Origin: Pseudopithomyces maydicus
Lineage: Eukaryota > Ascomycota > Dothideomycetes > Pleosporales > Didymosphaeriaceae
Direction: 5' to 3'
Assembly: GCA_026873275.1 (NCBI GenBank)
Contig: JANTUC010000004.1
Span: 2,356,001-2,420,000, forward strand
Length of the DNA stretch: 64,000 nt
Positions 1-11,200 of this stretch are shown one piece after another. Position numbers and translations under genes: made by a program. The notes under the pieces were generated by a model. The model was not told the DNA's origin. It searched no databases and was given only the letters and a program-made list of their open reading frames with translations. Within the stretch, counting starts at the first letter, position 1, and every line of letters begins with the position of its first letter.

Positions 1-110
1 TCGTAGTGGTAACGAGCAGCGCGACCGTCTTATTTTATAATCGCCATACCAAACGACCAGTATCTAATATTCCAAACTAGAAAGAGGACCCGATACAAGA
101 TGTTGCGCAT

Positions 111-933
111 CTATGCATCGATCTTTGCCGCGGTCTCAGCAACCTCACCAGCCGTCTTCGCGGCCTCCTTGTCATCAACCGAGCTATCAGCGACAGGTGC
201 GCTGGCACCGTCAGTCGTCAAACCCCCATCCACAATCTTCTTAACCACAGCGACAGTCCCGTCAGGGCTTCCCGGCTCGGCCGCGAGGACCTTACCGGAC
301 TTGTCCACGACGAAGACACCGCGCTTAGCGCTCTTCGGGCCCTTGAGACCAATCGCTGAGATGAGGGCTTGCGACGGATCGCAGATCATAGGGTAGGGCA
401 AGTTCTGTTTGGTCTTGAACGTGGTATTTGACTTGGGGCTATCGGTAGAGAGACCGTAGATAGAAAGACCACCGGCGGTGAGCGGCTCGTAGGAGTCACG
501 GAAGAGACATGCTTGCTTGGTGCCTGTGGAACATGGCCGTTAGCGTGACGCGCATTCGACGCGCTCCATGCGCGCACTTACATCCAGGTGTGGAGGCTTT
601 TGGGTATGTGAACAGTACGACACCGCTCTTGCTCTCCTCGACGAGCTTCGCGAGGGACGTCTTGGTCCCCTCGTGCGTCTCGACTTCACCGCCGAAGCTG
701 GTCAAGCTGATTGTGTCGCCGGCCTTGGGCGCGATTGCGCCTGTCGCAGGAACGACAGCCTTTCCAGTGGGCTCGCCATTGGACTTGCCAGAGAACTCCT
801 TGACGGCTTCGACTTTCTCCTTGACGGCGTCCTTGACCTTGGCTAGCTTGGACTTGGGCGCGGCCTTCTTCTGTGTTTTGGCCGGGCGCACTGGCGCGGG
901 AGGGGGCGTTTTGCGCTTGCGGAGCTCGACCAT
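111..933 (-). CDS. Nuclear-type thiol peroxidase, BCP/PrxQ family (Dot5-like)
   Basis: Two exons, 933-582 and 523-111, separated by a 58-nt intron (donor GTAAGT, acceptor ACAG), give 254 aa. The intron splits the codon of the peroxidatic cysteine: exon 1 ends in YPKASTPG and exon 2 restores C118, followed by TKQAC with the resolving cysteine at 123. The C-x4-C spacing is the signature of bacterioferritin-comigratory/PrxQ peroxiredoxins, which reduce hydroperoxides using thioredoxin. The first 50 residues are rich in Lys, Pro and Ala (RKRKTPPPAP), like the basic N-terminus of the yeast nuclear enzyme Dot5; nuclear location is inferred from this. The C-terminal 50 residues are an Ala/Glu/Asp-rich tail that is not part of the fold. 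The ATG follows a Pro/Ala-rich frame cleanly, and a TATA-like element lies about 165 nt upstream. Confidence 0.9.
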
Positions 934-2279
934 GGCGAGGCGTGACTGGTGGACTCACGTAGCTTTGTGGTGGTCAGACTGGGATCGCGAACGTGGTGTG
1001 ATAAGCGTTGGTGGGAGAAGAGGAGGGGAGAGAAGAGAAGGGGGACGGGGACGGGGACGGGTGGTTGGTATCAGGGCTGTACGAGAGCCTGGCGCTTACA
1101 TATACAGGACCTGCACGGCGGTGACACGGAGGGCTATTTGTCTGAGCTACACGGGAGACGCGCGAGAGAATGCGGCTGCAACTGAAGAGACGGCGAGGAA
1201 ACAAGCCAGGAAGAGCGCATCCAGCCGAAGCACGTCTTTGGACATGCACCCTCGTCGGCTTGGCATACGTCTATCCCGCATCGACATTAGCCATATGATA
1301 GGACATGATTCAGCTGCGACGGAGCACTTGGGCAAGCGATGCGAGCTGATTGGAGCTCAGGAACCATCCGGGGTGGAGGGGAGGTGCAGTTGAGGTGCAG
1401 GTGTGAGATGCAGGAGCTCCCGGCGGCTTTGAGCTAGCATCCATGTAGCGTCGTTGGTCGTTTATCCGTGGACCAACGTCGAGAGTCTGCTTCCTTCTAC
1501 TCCACGCCATCTCGCATTTGCTATAAAGCCTCGACAAGGCTTCGTTAAGGTGCTCTGCGGCTAGCACCAAGTGGATGGCGTCGCCTGCTGCCGCCATTGG
1601 CTCTGCCCTGAATGTAGTGCTCAAATGCAGGTGCTCGGTAGCGTCCTTTTTTTACCCTTCCGTTCAAAACGATTGAACAAAAACAGATGGGTAGGGGATA
1701 GTTGCCACGGTTCCAGAACTAAGCATTGCAATCCTTTCCTAGGGCTACCACGGTACTAGCAGCCAATATTTCGCCAATGGCCAGTCGCATGACCGTCATG
1801 ACAACACTTGACAACACTCTTCGATGGACCACCTGCGATAATCTTGTGGGCAGGTTATACGCTCGACCAACTCGTATGATGGCCAATAGCTGCTGAACAG
1901 CATTATGTTGATTGGGACGGGTATCTTTACGCTCGATTAGCGCTTCCGAGGCAAACCATACAGAGTGTATTACATTTCCCGTACTCGAGACACGACCGTT
2001 CCAATCTAGGTACCGCCGACTTGACGAATGACTCCGCATATGATTCCATCGTGTTCAACATGTACCTGATACGACCCATAGCATTCCTCTCAACGGATTT
2101 GTAGCACGCCTACAAAATAAAACTTATACAGCGTGCACATCCCACGTTTCTACACCTGCATTTACACTTTTGACAGATTTACACACTCCAGTTGCTCTAC
2201 CCGCCTATATCCCCAAGACTACCACTCAAAGCCCTGCTTCCTACCAGACACTTTTCACATTTTACGGACGAGGCCAGTC
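934..2279. other. Intergenic region, divergent promoters
   Basis: This separates the peroxiredoxin (minus) from the amino-acid transporter (plus). A purine-rich GGGGAC/GAGAAG run at about 1016-1062 is the only compositional feature. Open frames here have no family-like sequence. I see no gene. Confidence 0.6.
1098..1106 (-). promoter_or_regulatory. TATA-like element upstream of the peroxiredoxin gene
   Basis: The minus strand reads CTGTATATG here, about 165 nt before the ATG at 933. This is a reasonable place for a core promoter in a filamentous fungus. It is a sequence match only. Confidence 0.35.
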
Positions 2280-3746
2280 ATGCGTTTCTCCAAGTCGTCC
2301 AAGAGATGTGCGCCCGCAATAGACGCAGGAGGTACTGATGGCATGGATATGGCAGCAATGTCCCCAGAACATGAATTCCATCATGAAGCAACACTCGACG
2401 CTACCGTGAATATATCGCCAACGACCTCCAAAGACCTCGAGAGTCAACCCAATGCGCCAACCTCTGACGACTCCTTCGCCAGTGAGGCCAACGCAGAGGT
2501 CCACTACAAGACTTGCAAATGGTATCATGCCGGCGTTCTCATGATTGCAGAGACCATCTCCCTCGGTGTACTCGCTCTGCCACAGGCTTTAGCCTCCCTC
2601 GGTTTTGTGCCGGGGTTCCTCCTCATACTATTCCTTGGCGCCATTTCAGGATATACCGGTCACCTCATTGGAATATTCAAGTTGCGATATCCACATGTGC
2701 AGAGCTTTGCGGATTGTGGTGAGATGATAGCTGGGCCCATCGGCCGGGAGGTCATGGCAGTGGCCTCGCTCCTTGTCTTGATATTCATAGCAGGTGCACA
2801 CGTACTTAGCTTTGCCATCGCCCTCAACGTCATGACCGACCACGCTACTTGCACCGTAGTATTCTCCGTCGTCGGTATGCTGGTAAGCTTCTTCTTCACG
2901 CTGCCCCGGACGCTGAAGAACGTGTCGTACTTCAGCATCACCGCCTGTGCGTCTATCATCGTTGCTTCTACTGTAGCCATGACTGCTATCGCTATCCAGA
3001 AACCGGACGTCGGGAACATCCTTGCTGTGCGTCCGGGAGTATCGCTTGTCGAAGGCCTTGGACCGGTCATGAATATCATCCTCGCGTACGCAGGACACGT
3101 CACTTTCTTCAGCATATACTCTGAACTCGAAGACCCAAGGGAGTATAAGAAGGCCTTGGCAATGACACAGATCTTCACCGTTTCATTCTACCTCTTACTG
3201 GCGAGCGTTATATACTACTTCGCCGGGCCGTTGGTTGCAAGCCCTGCGCTGGGCTCCGCATCACCTGTTGTCAGGAAGATTTCATTCGGTATTGCACTAC
3301 CTACGATCGTCATCTCCGGCGTCATCAATGGCCATGTTGCATGCAAGTATCTTTACTTTAGAGTTTGCGGCGCGGACACGGTACACAGCAAATCGGTCAA
3401 GGCCTATCTGAGTTGGACTGCCATCGTCGCAGTAGCTTGGATCGTTTCGTTCTTTATTGCTGAAGCTATTCCCAACTTCAATGTCCTGTTGGGTTTGATC
3501 GCTGCGCTTTTCTCGAGCTGGTTTAGCTATGGCTTGCCACCTGTACTGTGGCTATACATGTACAAAGGTAAATGGTGGGATTGTAAAAGAAGGACTATAT
3601 TTACAGTGCTCAATATGCTGCTGTTCTCGCTGGGCACTGCTGTATGTGCACTAGGGATGTGGAATTCCGGATATGAACTTTCACATATCAAAGCTGGACA
3701 GGTGTTTTCATGCAAAAGTAATTGGAAGCCTACCGTGGATTTATAG
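2280..3746 (+). CDS. AAAP-family amino-acid transporter (neutral amino-acid permease type)
   Basis: Single exon, 488 aa from the ATG at 2280. The frame is open upstream to 2133, but that stretch reads like 5' leader and the first 70 residues after 2280 form a typical variable, Ser/Thr-rich cytosolic tail. From about residue 75 the AAAP (Aa_trans) fold follows, with roughly eleven hydrophobic segments beginning at WYHAGVLMIAETISLGVLAL and the family's small-residue helices. N. crassa mtr-type permeases of this group import neutral aliphatic and aromatic amino acids by proton symport at the plasma membrane. The substrate is inferred from the family, not from specific residues. No introns are needed. 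Confidence 0.88.
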   Translation: MRFSKSSKRCAPAIDAGGTDGMDMAAMSPEHEFHHEATLDATVNISPTTSKDLESQPNAPTSDDSFASEANAEVHYKTCKWYHAGVLMIAETISLGVLALPQALASLGFVPGFLLILFLGAISGYTGHLIGIFKLRYPHVQSFADCGEMIAGPIGREVMAVASLLVLIFIAGAHVLSFAIALNVMTDHATCTVVFSVVGMLVSFFFTLPRTLKNVSYFSITACASIIVASTVAMTAIAIQKPDVGNILAVRPGVSLVEGLGPVMNIILAYAGHVTFFSIYSELEDPREYKKALAMTQIFTVSFYLLLASVIYYFAGPLVASPALGSASPVVRKISFGIALPTIVISGVINGHVACKYLYFRVCGADTVHSKSVKAYLSWTAIVAVAWIVSFFIAEAIPNFNVLLGLIAALFSSWFSYGLPPVLWLYMYKGKWWDCKRRTIFTVLNMLLFSLGTAVCALGMWNSGYELSHIKAGQVFSCKSNWKPTVDL

Positions 3747-4677
3747 AGTAGAGTCAGCACAATTTGTATTAACACAGCGTTGCGGCATTCAATATGTTCA
3801 TCATCTGCTGTCTCGTGGGTTCCTGTGTATGTTGCAGTCTGAATGACTTTCCTCAAAACGTAAACTGTCAAGGGCGATCGGATGTTTGTGAGGTTGTGGT
3901 CTCTGTGTGTACCTGCCGTACGGTTCACATCGGGTGCGCGGACGCACCTGCCCGCGAAAGAATTGCAGGTCTTATCGACGCCGGGGGAAGCTGGGTGACT
4001 GCTCACTTCCGAACCTCGGGAAACATGGGCCTGCGTCACGAAGGGAAAGGACCGCTCACCGCAGATTGCCGGTGTACTTCCCCACGCACGCTTACATCCT
4101 GTCACGTCATACGGCTGGAGTCGGGGAGAGATGGGCATAAGGGCTGAATCAGCGCCCGGTGGTGGGGCGGAGTGTGGCGAATGGATGCGCCTGGATCATT
4201 GGCTTGTGAAGATGTAGGGTTCCGAGGAGACCGACCGTCCGGTTTTTACCCCAGCGCCCAACAACGAACTTCTTTATCATTACATTGACATTGCTCGCGT
4301 GCACTTTCGCATCGTCACTCTCTTTGCGACATCGTTTTATCGATATCTTGCGAAACACTGTTGGAGTTCTTTGACGTCTATTTTAGAAGAGTCATCACTG
4401 TCACAAGCCAACCACCGCGATACCGGCGCACGGATAACGGCAGCCATATTGCGATCCTTGCGCGAAGTTTTATCGCTCAATCTCTCCTTAACATCAACCA
4501 CATCACCGGGTTGAATACACGTTCAACGACCGCCTAGTCATCGTCTGCCATCCGCAGAGTCGCCGCCGCTCCTCGATTTCGAATTTTGCCGCACGCGACA
4601 CCGCTCACGAGCGCACACAATCCTTATCGTCTATCGCAGACGCGACTCAACGCGCGCCGCGCACCCGACAAAGCACC
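3747..4677. other. Intergenic region, 3' end of transporter and promoter of ups2
   Basis: About 0.9 kb between two plus-strand genes. The 300 nt before 4678 are pyrimidine- and CG-rich, as in many fungal promoters of housekeeping genes. No gene is seen. Confidence 0.55.
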
Positions 4678-5315
4678 ATGAAGATTTTCCAGCAGAGCAC
4701 AGAGTTTGACTACTCATGGGAGGAGGTCTCTACATCAAATTGGCAGAAATATGGTCCCTGGAACGAGTCGTGCAAGCATGTCATCGCCGTCGACACCCTC
4801 TCGCGGACCGTCGATCCGTCAACTGGCATCGTAAGCCGCCGCCGCCTTCCATCATTTCCAGTATCATTGCTAACGTATGCTTGTAGCTGCGGACCGAACG
4901 CTTGATCACCTGCCGTCAATCCGCGCCCAAGTGGGTGCTCTCCCTGCTCGGTGGCCAAGACACATCCCTCGTCTACGAGACTTCCTACGTCGACCCTTCC
5001 CAGCGCAGCGTCACCCTCTGCTCCATGAACATGACATGGTCCGACCTCCTCAACGTGCGTGAAACGTGCATCTACTCCCCGTCAAGCAAGGATCCGAAGA
5101 GCAAGACACAGTTCCAACAACGGGCGGAGATCACAGCGCTGTGCGGTGGATGGGCCAAGATCAGGAACAAGCTCGAGGAAGTCACCGTGGAGAGGTTCCA
5201 GCAAAACGCCGCTAAGGGAAGGGAAGGGTTCGAGGCTGTGCTCGAGATGAGCAGGAGAGCTTTCCGCGAGCAACGAGAAGCCAACTCCCCGATACTGCGA
5301 GAAGCGAAGTTCTAG
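4678..5315 (+). CDS. ups2: PRELI/MSF1-domain mitochondrial lipid transfer protein, Ups2-type
   Basis: Exons 4678-4830 and 4887-5315 with a 56-nt intron (GTAAGC, branch GCTAAC, acceptor TAG) encode 193 aa, the normal length for this family. The PRELI/MSF1 domain fills the protein. The opening MKIFQQS...FDY.W and the strings HVIAVDTLSR, TERLIT and PKWVLSLLGG correspond to yeast Ups2 much better than to Ups1, which begins differently. Ups2 works with Mdm35 in the intermembrane space, moving phosphatidylserine to the inner membrane for phosphatidylethanolamine synthesis. The subtype call rests on remembered family sequence. Confidence 0.88.
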
Positions 5316-6639
5316 TTGGAATCGCCGCGATCTTACGCCTTTGCATGCCTTTGGCTTTCAACAGCTTGGGCCATTGTCGCGTTTTTGTTGTTACGACACT
5401 TTGAGCGAGCGAGTACATCGACCTGCTTCCTCCCCTCTGCATTATTCGATGCCCGCTCTCGAATGTCTCACGTTGGCTGGTTTGCGTTTCCCCCAAAAAG
5501 TTTCTTAGCGGGCGCCTGTCTGTCCCCCCACAAAAGCATTATTCAAGGCGTTTTAGAAGTAATACCCGCTCGCAGCTTGGGATAGACCTGGGCGAGTAGA
5601 CACGATAGACACGGTCGATTGGCGGAATAATCTTATGAAGTTATGTTACAATACTATTTTCCAGTATCTTCCAATGCACAGAATCCATATCTTTTTGTGT
5701 GAGTCATTGCTAGAGTAGTCGTCATAGTCTTGATTGTACTCGCCCCGCGTTTGGAGCAGGGGTCCCCGTGGTAGGCGAGTAGATTTTGTTTGTTTGTTTA
5801 GCTGGGGTAGCAAGGTATGTCCATGGAAGTCGTTGGGGGGTAGGGATTTTGGATGCTTCTTGACCCCAAGCATCCGCGATGAGACTTGTTCTCGCCATAC
5901 GGCTCTGTCGCCATATGCAATGTACTTCCTATGTCATGTAGAACTGTAGAACAACAATGAATAAATAGCTAAAAGGGCAATGTGTGCATTCAGGGAATAC
6001 CGCAGCATGTTGGCCAATGCGTGACAGCCGTCACTGTCACCAGCAAGTAGAAGACAAATATGTCATGTACATGAATGTTCCTTAGTTATCTCATTACTGC
6101 ATCTCAAATAATTTTATGTAGCCGCTAGTCCAAGAATCGTTGACCATAGACACCACTCTTATCTTTCCTGGCCTCTCAATCCACTAAGTTCACCTGGGAA
6201 CATACTCGTAAAATCGCGTATCTTGCTGTCCTTATTGCGTTTCAAGTCTTGCTATAACACACAATACTTGTATGAGGCTGTCTAATCCAAAATTGAATCA
6301 TTCCTCGCGGCGTGGATATCATAGATCTGCTTCGCATGGCCAGTGAATGTATCCATACGGTCCGCATACCATTGCGGGACCACACCACGAGCTTAAGATC
6401 TGAAAACAGTCTAACAGACTTCCGCTTGAACCAAAAGATCTTTAGCTTCACTTTCACCGCAGCTGGACCTCCTGTTGGGCGCTGCTGCCTGAGGTACCGG
6501 GGGCATGGGTACGATCACATGATCGCACGTGCGGGGTTTAGCGCGTCTCACTTGGCGAGTCTCGCTTAACGCATCTTGTTTATAGTCGCGCTGCCTGTTG
6601 CGCTCTCTTGCTCTTCACCTCACCGCGCGACGATAAGTT
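5316..6639. other. Intergenic region
   Basis: About 1.3 kb holding the 3' end of ups2 and the promoter of the zinc-knuckle gene. The small open frames are not protein-like. No gene, repeat or RNA is recognised. Confidence 0.55.
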
Positions 6640-6688
6640 GTAAGTAAAAATTGGCTCCCCATGCTCCACATTTGCTAACGCTACACAG
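6640..6688 (+). other. Probable 5'-UTR intron of the zinc-knuckle gene
   Basis: GTAAGT donor at 6640, branch-like TTGCTAACG near 6673-6681 and CAG acceptor at 6686-6688, ending 8 nt before the ATG at 6697. The 49-nt length fits the introns elsewhere in the window. No in-frame ATG precedes it, so it is taken as untranslated. Confidence 0.65.
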
Positions 6689-6696
6689 TTGCCATC

Positions 6697-8193
6697 ATGC
6701 AAAACATTCAAGCGCAAGAGCCAAAGGGGAAGGGGAAAGAGAAGGAGAAGGAGACGGAGAAGGAGAAGGAGATGGAGAAGGAGAAGGAGATGGAGAAGGA
6801 GAAGGAGACGGAGAAGGAGGAGGAGACGGCGGACACCGTGATGGTGGATGGCGATGTAACCGTAGCACGGTCACGCCGATACCGGGTGGAGGATGCCACA
6901 TGGCGAGAGGTGTTTACTCACCTGGGCTTGGGGGCGAATGATTGCTGCGTCAAATGCGGTGATCCTTCGAAATCAGAGATGCACAAGCGCAATCACATCA
7001 CGTGTCCTGCGAAGTGCATCATCTGTGGGACGGTGAGCCACCGGGATTCGATGTGTCCTAAGATGCTCGAACCGGAATTTCGGGACTTCTTCACGCCCGA
7101 TTGGTTTAAACACCGATTGGATATGGAAGGCTTCCCGGAGGCAAAGCCCCAGGAGGTGAAGGGCAAGGAGGCCAAGCCCAAGAAGACATCTGCGCCGTTG
7201 AAAAACGTGCCGCAGGGTCCGAAGGGTGCGCCTACCGGACCATCCCGTGGCTTCGGCTATCGTGGCGGTTTTGGTGGGGGTTTTGGTCGTGGCTGGGCTG
7301 CTCCTCGTGGTGGTCGTGGTGGTCGTGGTGGTCGTGGTGGTCGCGGGGGTTTCTGGGGTTATGGGGGTTATGGCGATTATGATGCCCCAGGTGGATATCA
7401 GGGTAACACCTATTATTCACCGGGGCCTCAATTGTCGTATTCTGAGCCCGCGAGTGATATCCGGGCACAGGAGAAGAAGAGGAAGAGGGAGGAAGAGGAG
7501 AAGGAAGAGGAGAAGGAAGAGGAGAAGGAAGAGGAGAAGGAGGTGAAGAAGGAGGGGTTGATGGAGCTTCGGCGGCGCCAACTCGAAGAGCTTCGGCGTA
7601 ACTTCGATGAGGCTATGCTGATAGCCACCGAGGCCCAGGGCAAGGCCGATGAGGCCAAACGCCTGGTCACGGAGATGGAGAAGGAGATTGAGGGCTTGGA
7701 GGCGGAGAAGAAGAAATGGATGGAGGCGAACGGTCCTGTTTTTTCTAACAGGCTGAACGTCAAGCAACACTTCAAGAGACAGCGAAAGCTTGACCCTGTT
7801 AGTGAAGCTGGTCCATCCACTGGGGTCGCTGCCATTGATGCCAAGATTGATGCCAAAATTGAAGCCTTTGAGGCTAAGATGGCGGCTCAATCAGAGCAGA
7901 TGGCGGCTCAAACAGAGCAGTTGGCGGCCCGACAGCGGGAGGTTGAGGCCCGAGAGGAGGCTTTCGCGGCCAAAATGAAGGAGTTCACCATGCGCGCTGG
8001 TGCACAGCAAGATGGTAGGCTCGAGGTTGAGGAGAGGGCCACTTCCAACCCAGCTCACTCCGATGACGATAAGTCGGATTCGGAGTCCGAGCCGGAGAAC
8101 GAAGTGGTTGGCGAAGGAAACGGAGAGAGCGAGATTCCTCTTGCTTACCGTTTTCGGCGCAGGTCCGGATCCACTGACACTATCATCCCGTGA
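6697..8193 (+). CDS. Zinc-knuckle, RGG-box and coiled-coil protein of unknown function
   Basis: Single coding exon, 498 aa. Order of parts: a Lys/Glu repeat tail (residues 12-45, units of EKEKEM/T); a Cys/His block with C84-x2-C87-x8-H96-x3-H100-x2-C103, then a canonical CCHC zinc knuckle C107-x2-C110-x4-H115-x4-C120; an RGG/FG/YG region (about 185-245); a Glu/Lys helix; and a long coiled coil (about 285-440) with [14 protein letters not shown] repeats. Zinc knuckles plus RGG boxes normally bind single-stranded nucleic acid, so RNA binding is a fair inference. CCHC knuckles also occur in retroelement Gag proteins, but no protease or polymerase follows. The DNA carries in-frame minisatellites at 6735-6830, 7295-7345 and 7490-7545. 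The family is not recognised. Confidence 0.72.
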   Translation: MQNIQAQEPKGKGKEKEKETEKEKEMEKEKEMEKEKETEKEEETADTVMVDGDVTVARSRRYRVEDATWREVFTHLGLGANDCCVKCGDPSKSEMHKRNHITCPAKCIICGTVSHRDSMCPKMLEPEFRDFFTPDWFKHRLDMEGFPEAKPQEVKGKEAKPKKTSAPLKNVPQGPKGAPTGPSRGFGYRGGFGGGFGRGWAAPRGGRGGRGGRGGRGGFWGYGGYGDYDAPGGYQGNTYYSPGPQLSYSEPASDIRAQEKKRKREEEEKEEEKEEEKEEEKEVKKEGLMELRRRQLEELRRNFDEAMLIATEAQGKADEAKRLVTEMEKEIEGLEAEKKKWMEANGPVFSNRLNVKQHFKRQRKLDPVSEAGPSTGVAAIDAKIDAKIEAFEAKMAAQSEQMAAQTEQLAARQREVEAREEAFAAKMKEFTMRAGAQQDGRLEVEERATSNPAHSDDDKSDSESEPENEVVGEGNGESEIPLAYRFRRRSGSTDTIIP

Positions 8194-8209
8194 TAGTATC
8201 GGTGGTGAT

Positions 8210-8211
<2 letters not shown>

Positions 8212-8244
<33 letters not shown>
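8212..8244. repeat. (GA)n microsatellite
   Basis: About 16 uninterrupted GA units, followed by GGGAGGGGGGAGGGGG, about 20 nt after the stop codon of the zinc-knuckle gene and probably within its 3' UTR. Confidence 0.95.
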
Positions 8245-8250
<6 letters not shown>

Positions 8251-11200
8251 GGGAGGGGGAGATAGAAGTCGGATTCTTGCGCCTCCACGTGGTGTCTCCT
8301 GGATAGTCTCGAAAGAGATGAACCAAATGCAAGAAACGCATATATATGATTTAGTATATTCTATAGTGCTACAATAGAATTCATTCCTCTATGCCAAGTA
8401 ATATCTTGCTATGATTTTAAACTCTGTCAGTGTTGAACGTAGAGCCTTGCAGATGCCCAAGTCTGATTGGGAATGCTCACAAACCCTCTTGTGAAGTAGT
8501 CTGTGTGTCACCAGGGTACCCTATCATCTCCATGATATACACCGAGTTGAAGTATCAAAAGAAATCCAGCGTGAGGAGCTGGCCCTTGGTATCTTGAAAT
8601 AGGAGAATGGATTATGATGATTACAAGGGCTCCGGGGTTCACACATACCCACACAAGTCCTGAGCATATATGCACTGCTCACTGCACTTACCAAGGGTCA
8701 CTCACAGACATTTAACGTGCCAACAATCCACATGTATACAAGAACGTAGTTGCACTTCTCGCCGTGTTCACGCATAGTTTCCCACAGACATGTAACATGC
8801 CAAAGGGACAAAAAGAGGTCTAAGGTCGATGCTGCCCCAACTCGACAAAAGCTGTTACTCAGACTTTGAGTCTGGCACCTGCTATGTGCCGGCCATAGAA
8901 AAAATGACATTCACCAATACGAATCCGAATTACCGGATGTGGACAGCCGCAAACCACTCCAAGTTGGAACACCTGAAGCGGCTGACTTGACGTTGCATCG
9001 ACTCGTCTCGAGCTGCTAGACTAGAAAGAGGTTCTAGGCTGTGGACGAGACCGTTTCACTTCGCCTGGGAGAGAAAAAGGGGATCCGTGCTAGCTCGGCT
9101 AGGATTGCTGCAGGGTTTCCCCTCACAAGCGAGGAGCGCTCCTTCCTACGTGCTTACTGCATGAGGAACTCGATTCTCGCCTCTACCGATGACGGAGATT
9201 TCCTCACATCCTTCTGCTGCAATGCATGGATTCCTTCCGAGAGAAAAGAGCCCTTCGCCCTTTACCTACGTATGCCTATTCCGTATACGATCTTCGTGGC
9301 TGCTCGGTCGTTCTTACCACCTAGCATTCCGCCCTACCTACAAACAGTACGAACCCCGTGGGCCTAACTCCTCAACACCTGCATATGCCTGCTAGAGAAA
9401 ACTCTCCGGCTGTCAGGAACCTTTCACAGAAAGTTTGGAAACCCTCGACGCAATCCGCGAATACGAAGCACGGCGGGAACGTGCGCACATCGCATCGCGC
9501 ATGAATGGACAATCACTCCCGTGTTGTGGATTGGAAATCTTCCGACGAGCGGAGGATTCACAATTGAACCGCGGCTTCGCGGTCCATCAAGGGTACGCAG
9601 TGGGTAGGTGCGGGAACGTCTGCTCAGGCATGCAAACTCTAAATTCCAAAAATCATCTGTCAACGTACGTAACTGTTGCCGAGAGCGCCATAGTAGCAGC
9701 GGTATACGTGGGTAACGTCTGAAACTGGTGGAGCGGAGATGGAGAACAGCACGGCAATAGATCAACGCGTGGTGTGACTACGAGAGAGTCGCCAGGCGTG
9801 CTAGTTCGGTCACGGATTCTGTCGCCTTCCGACCCTACTGGTTGCCTCTTGCGCGTACAGCATCGGGGAGATTGCTTTCGAGGTTCTGCTCCGCGAAGTA
9901 TGCAATGCTCGGGTCCCCCGGTAATGAGCACCCCACACGTCATCAGTCAGTCGGGGATACACAGCAGCGGGGAGGCGGCAATGCACGAGGCTCGATCCAC
10001 AAACGGTATTGGAACGCGTCTGGATTGGCTATGCCGCCCAAGCCACGTCCCAGGACGCGAGTAACTCGTTAGCGAGGGCAGAAGACAACGGTGGATACTA
10101 AGCGCCGAAGCGTACGCCTCGTGCAGTACAGGACGAAATTGGAGGATGGAATATAGAAATGAAGGCATCGTAGTAGTCGGCTGGGTAGCACTGATAAGCC
10201 GCAGCGAAGATCCCAAACGCCACCAACAAAATCGCCTAAATTCGTAGCGACCTTGCAATCATGATCTGATGCTTCGCTTCGTCGCGCAAACCCCACGACT
10301 GAACCATCCCAGCTTGGCGCAGAGGAACAGGCCACACTGCAAATTGTGCCACGACATGGCGGCAACGACAGCACGGTGCACTGTCGTGGCCAAACTTCGG
10401 TTCAAAAAATTAAAAGGCTTGAGCGTAGGACTCGACTGTTGAAGCCGCATGATCTACGACGCGCAACGATGAAGAACAGAACACCCACGACTCATGCACC
10501 CCTGGCACGGCCCGTCCGTCAGCACATCCAGGGGACTTTGTCGATGGGAACATCGTTTGCAGACGAAACGTTTGCTCTCTACCCTTGGCCATGACTCGCT
10601 TCAGCCACGTGTGACGCACCTTCCACGCTCGCATGGTATCGAGATTGTATGGGAATATCAAATTTGTGCGACGGGACGGCTAACCCACCCACGGCGCCGA
10701 AGAAGAAATGAAGAAAAAAAGACAAGTCTACTTCATGTGTCACCCACCAAGCGGCCGTTGATGCTAGCGCCAGAAGGCCCGAAATTATCCATTCCCGTGG
10801 ATTATCGTTTTTTCTTTCAAAGTAACTAACTACTCTAAAGCGGCAGAATTAGCGATGTAAGCCGAAGCGATGTGTTGATGGTACATAACCTATTTACTGT
10901 ATCTACCTACTCCAACCCTGCTGGCGGGTGCTCAGGGCTGCGAAACAGTGATGCGCATGATCGACCATGGATACCACGAGTCATGGCAGCATGGCTACCA
11001 GGTCCCTTGTTTAGCCAGCCCGCCCCATGGCTGCACGTCGCCCAAGGCGGACGTAACAGGTGGGGGGAGGGAAAAGGAAGGTGCGACTGGCTTGAAAAAA
11101 ATGGGCGAATGCAGTGCTTCTATCGAATTGCATGCCGTGCAAAGGCGGAACCCGTGGACGACACACTTGACATGGCCGCCTTCCCCGCACCATACCCCCG

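Noticed and set aside
7417..7890. Leu-rich antisense frame opposite the zinc-knuckle gene
   Set aside because: Poly-Leu comes from the reverse of GAG/AAG codons; it is a shadow of the Glu/Lys coding repeat.
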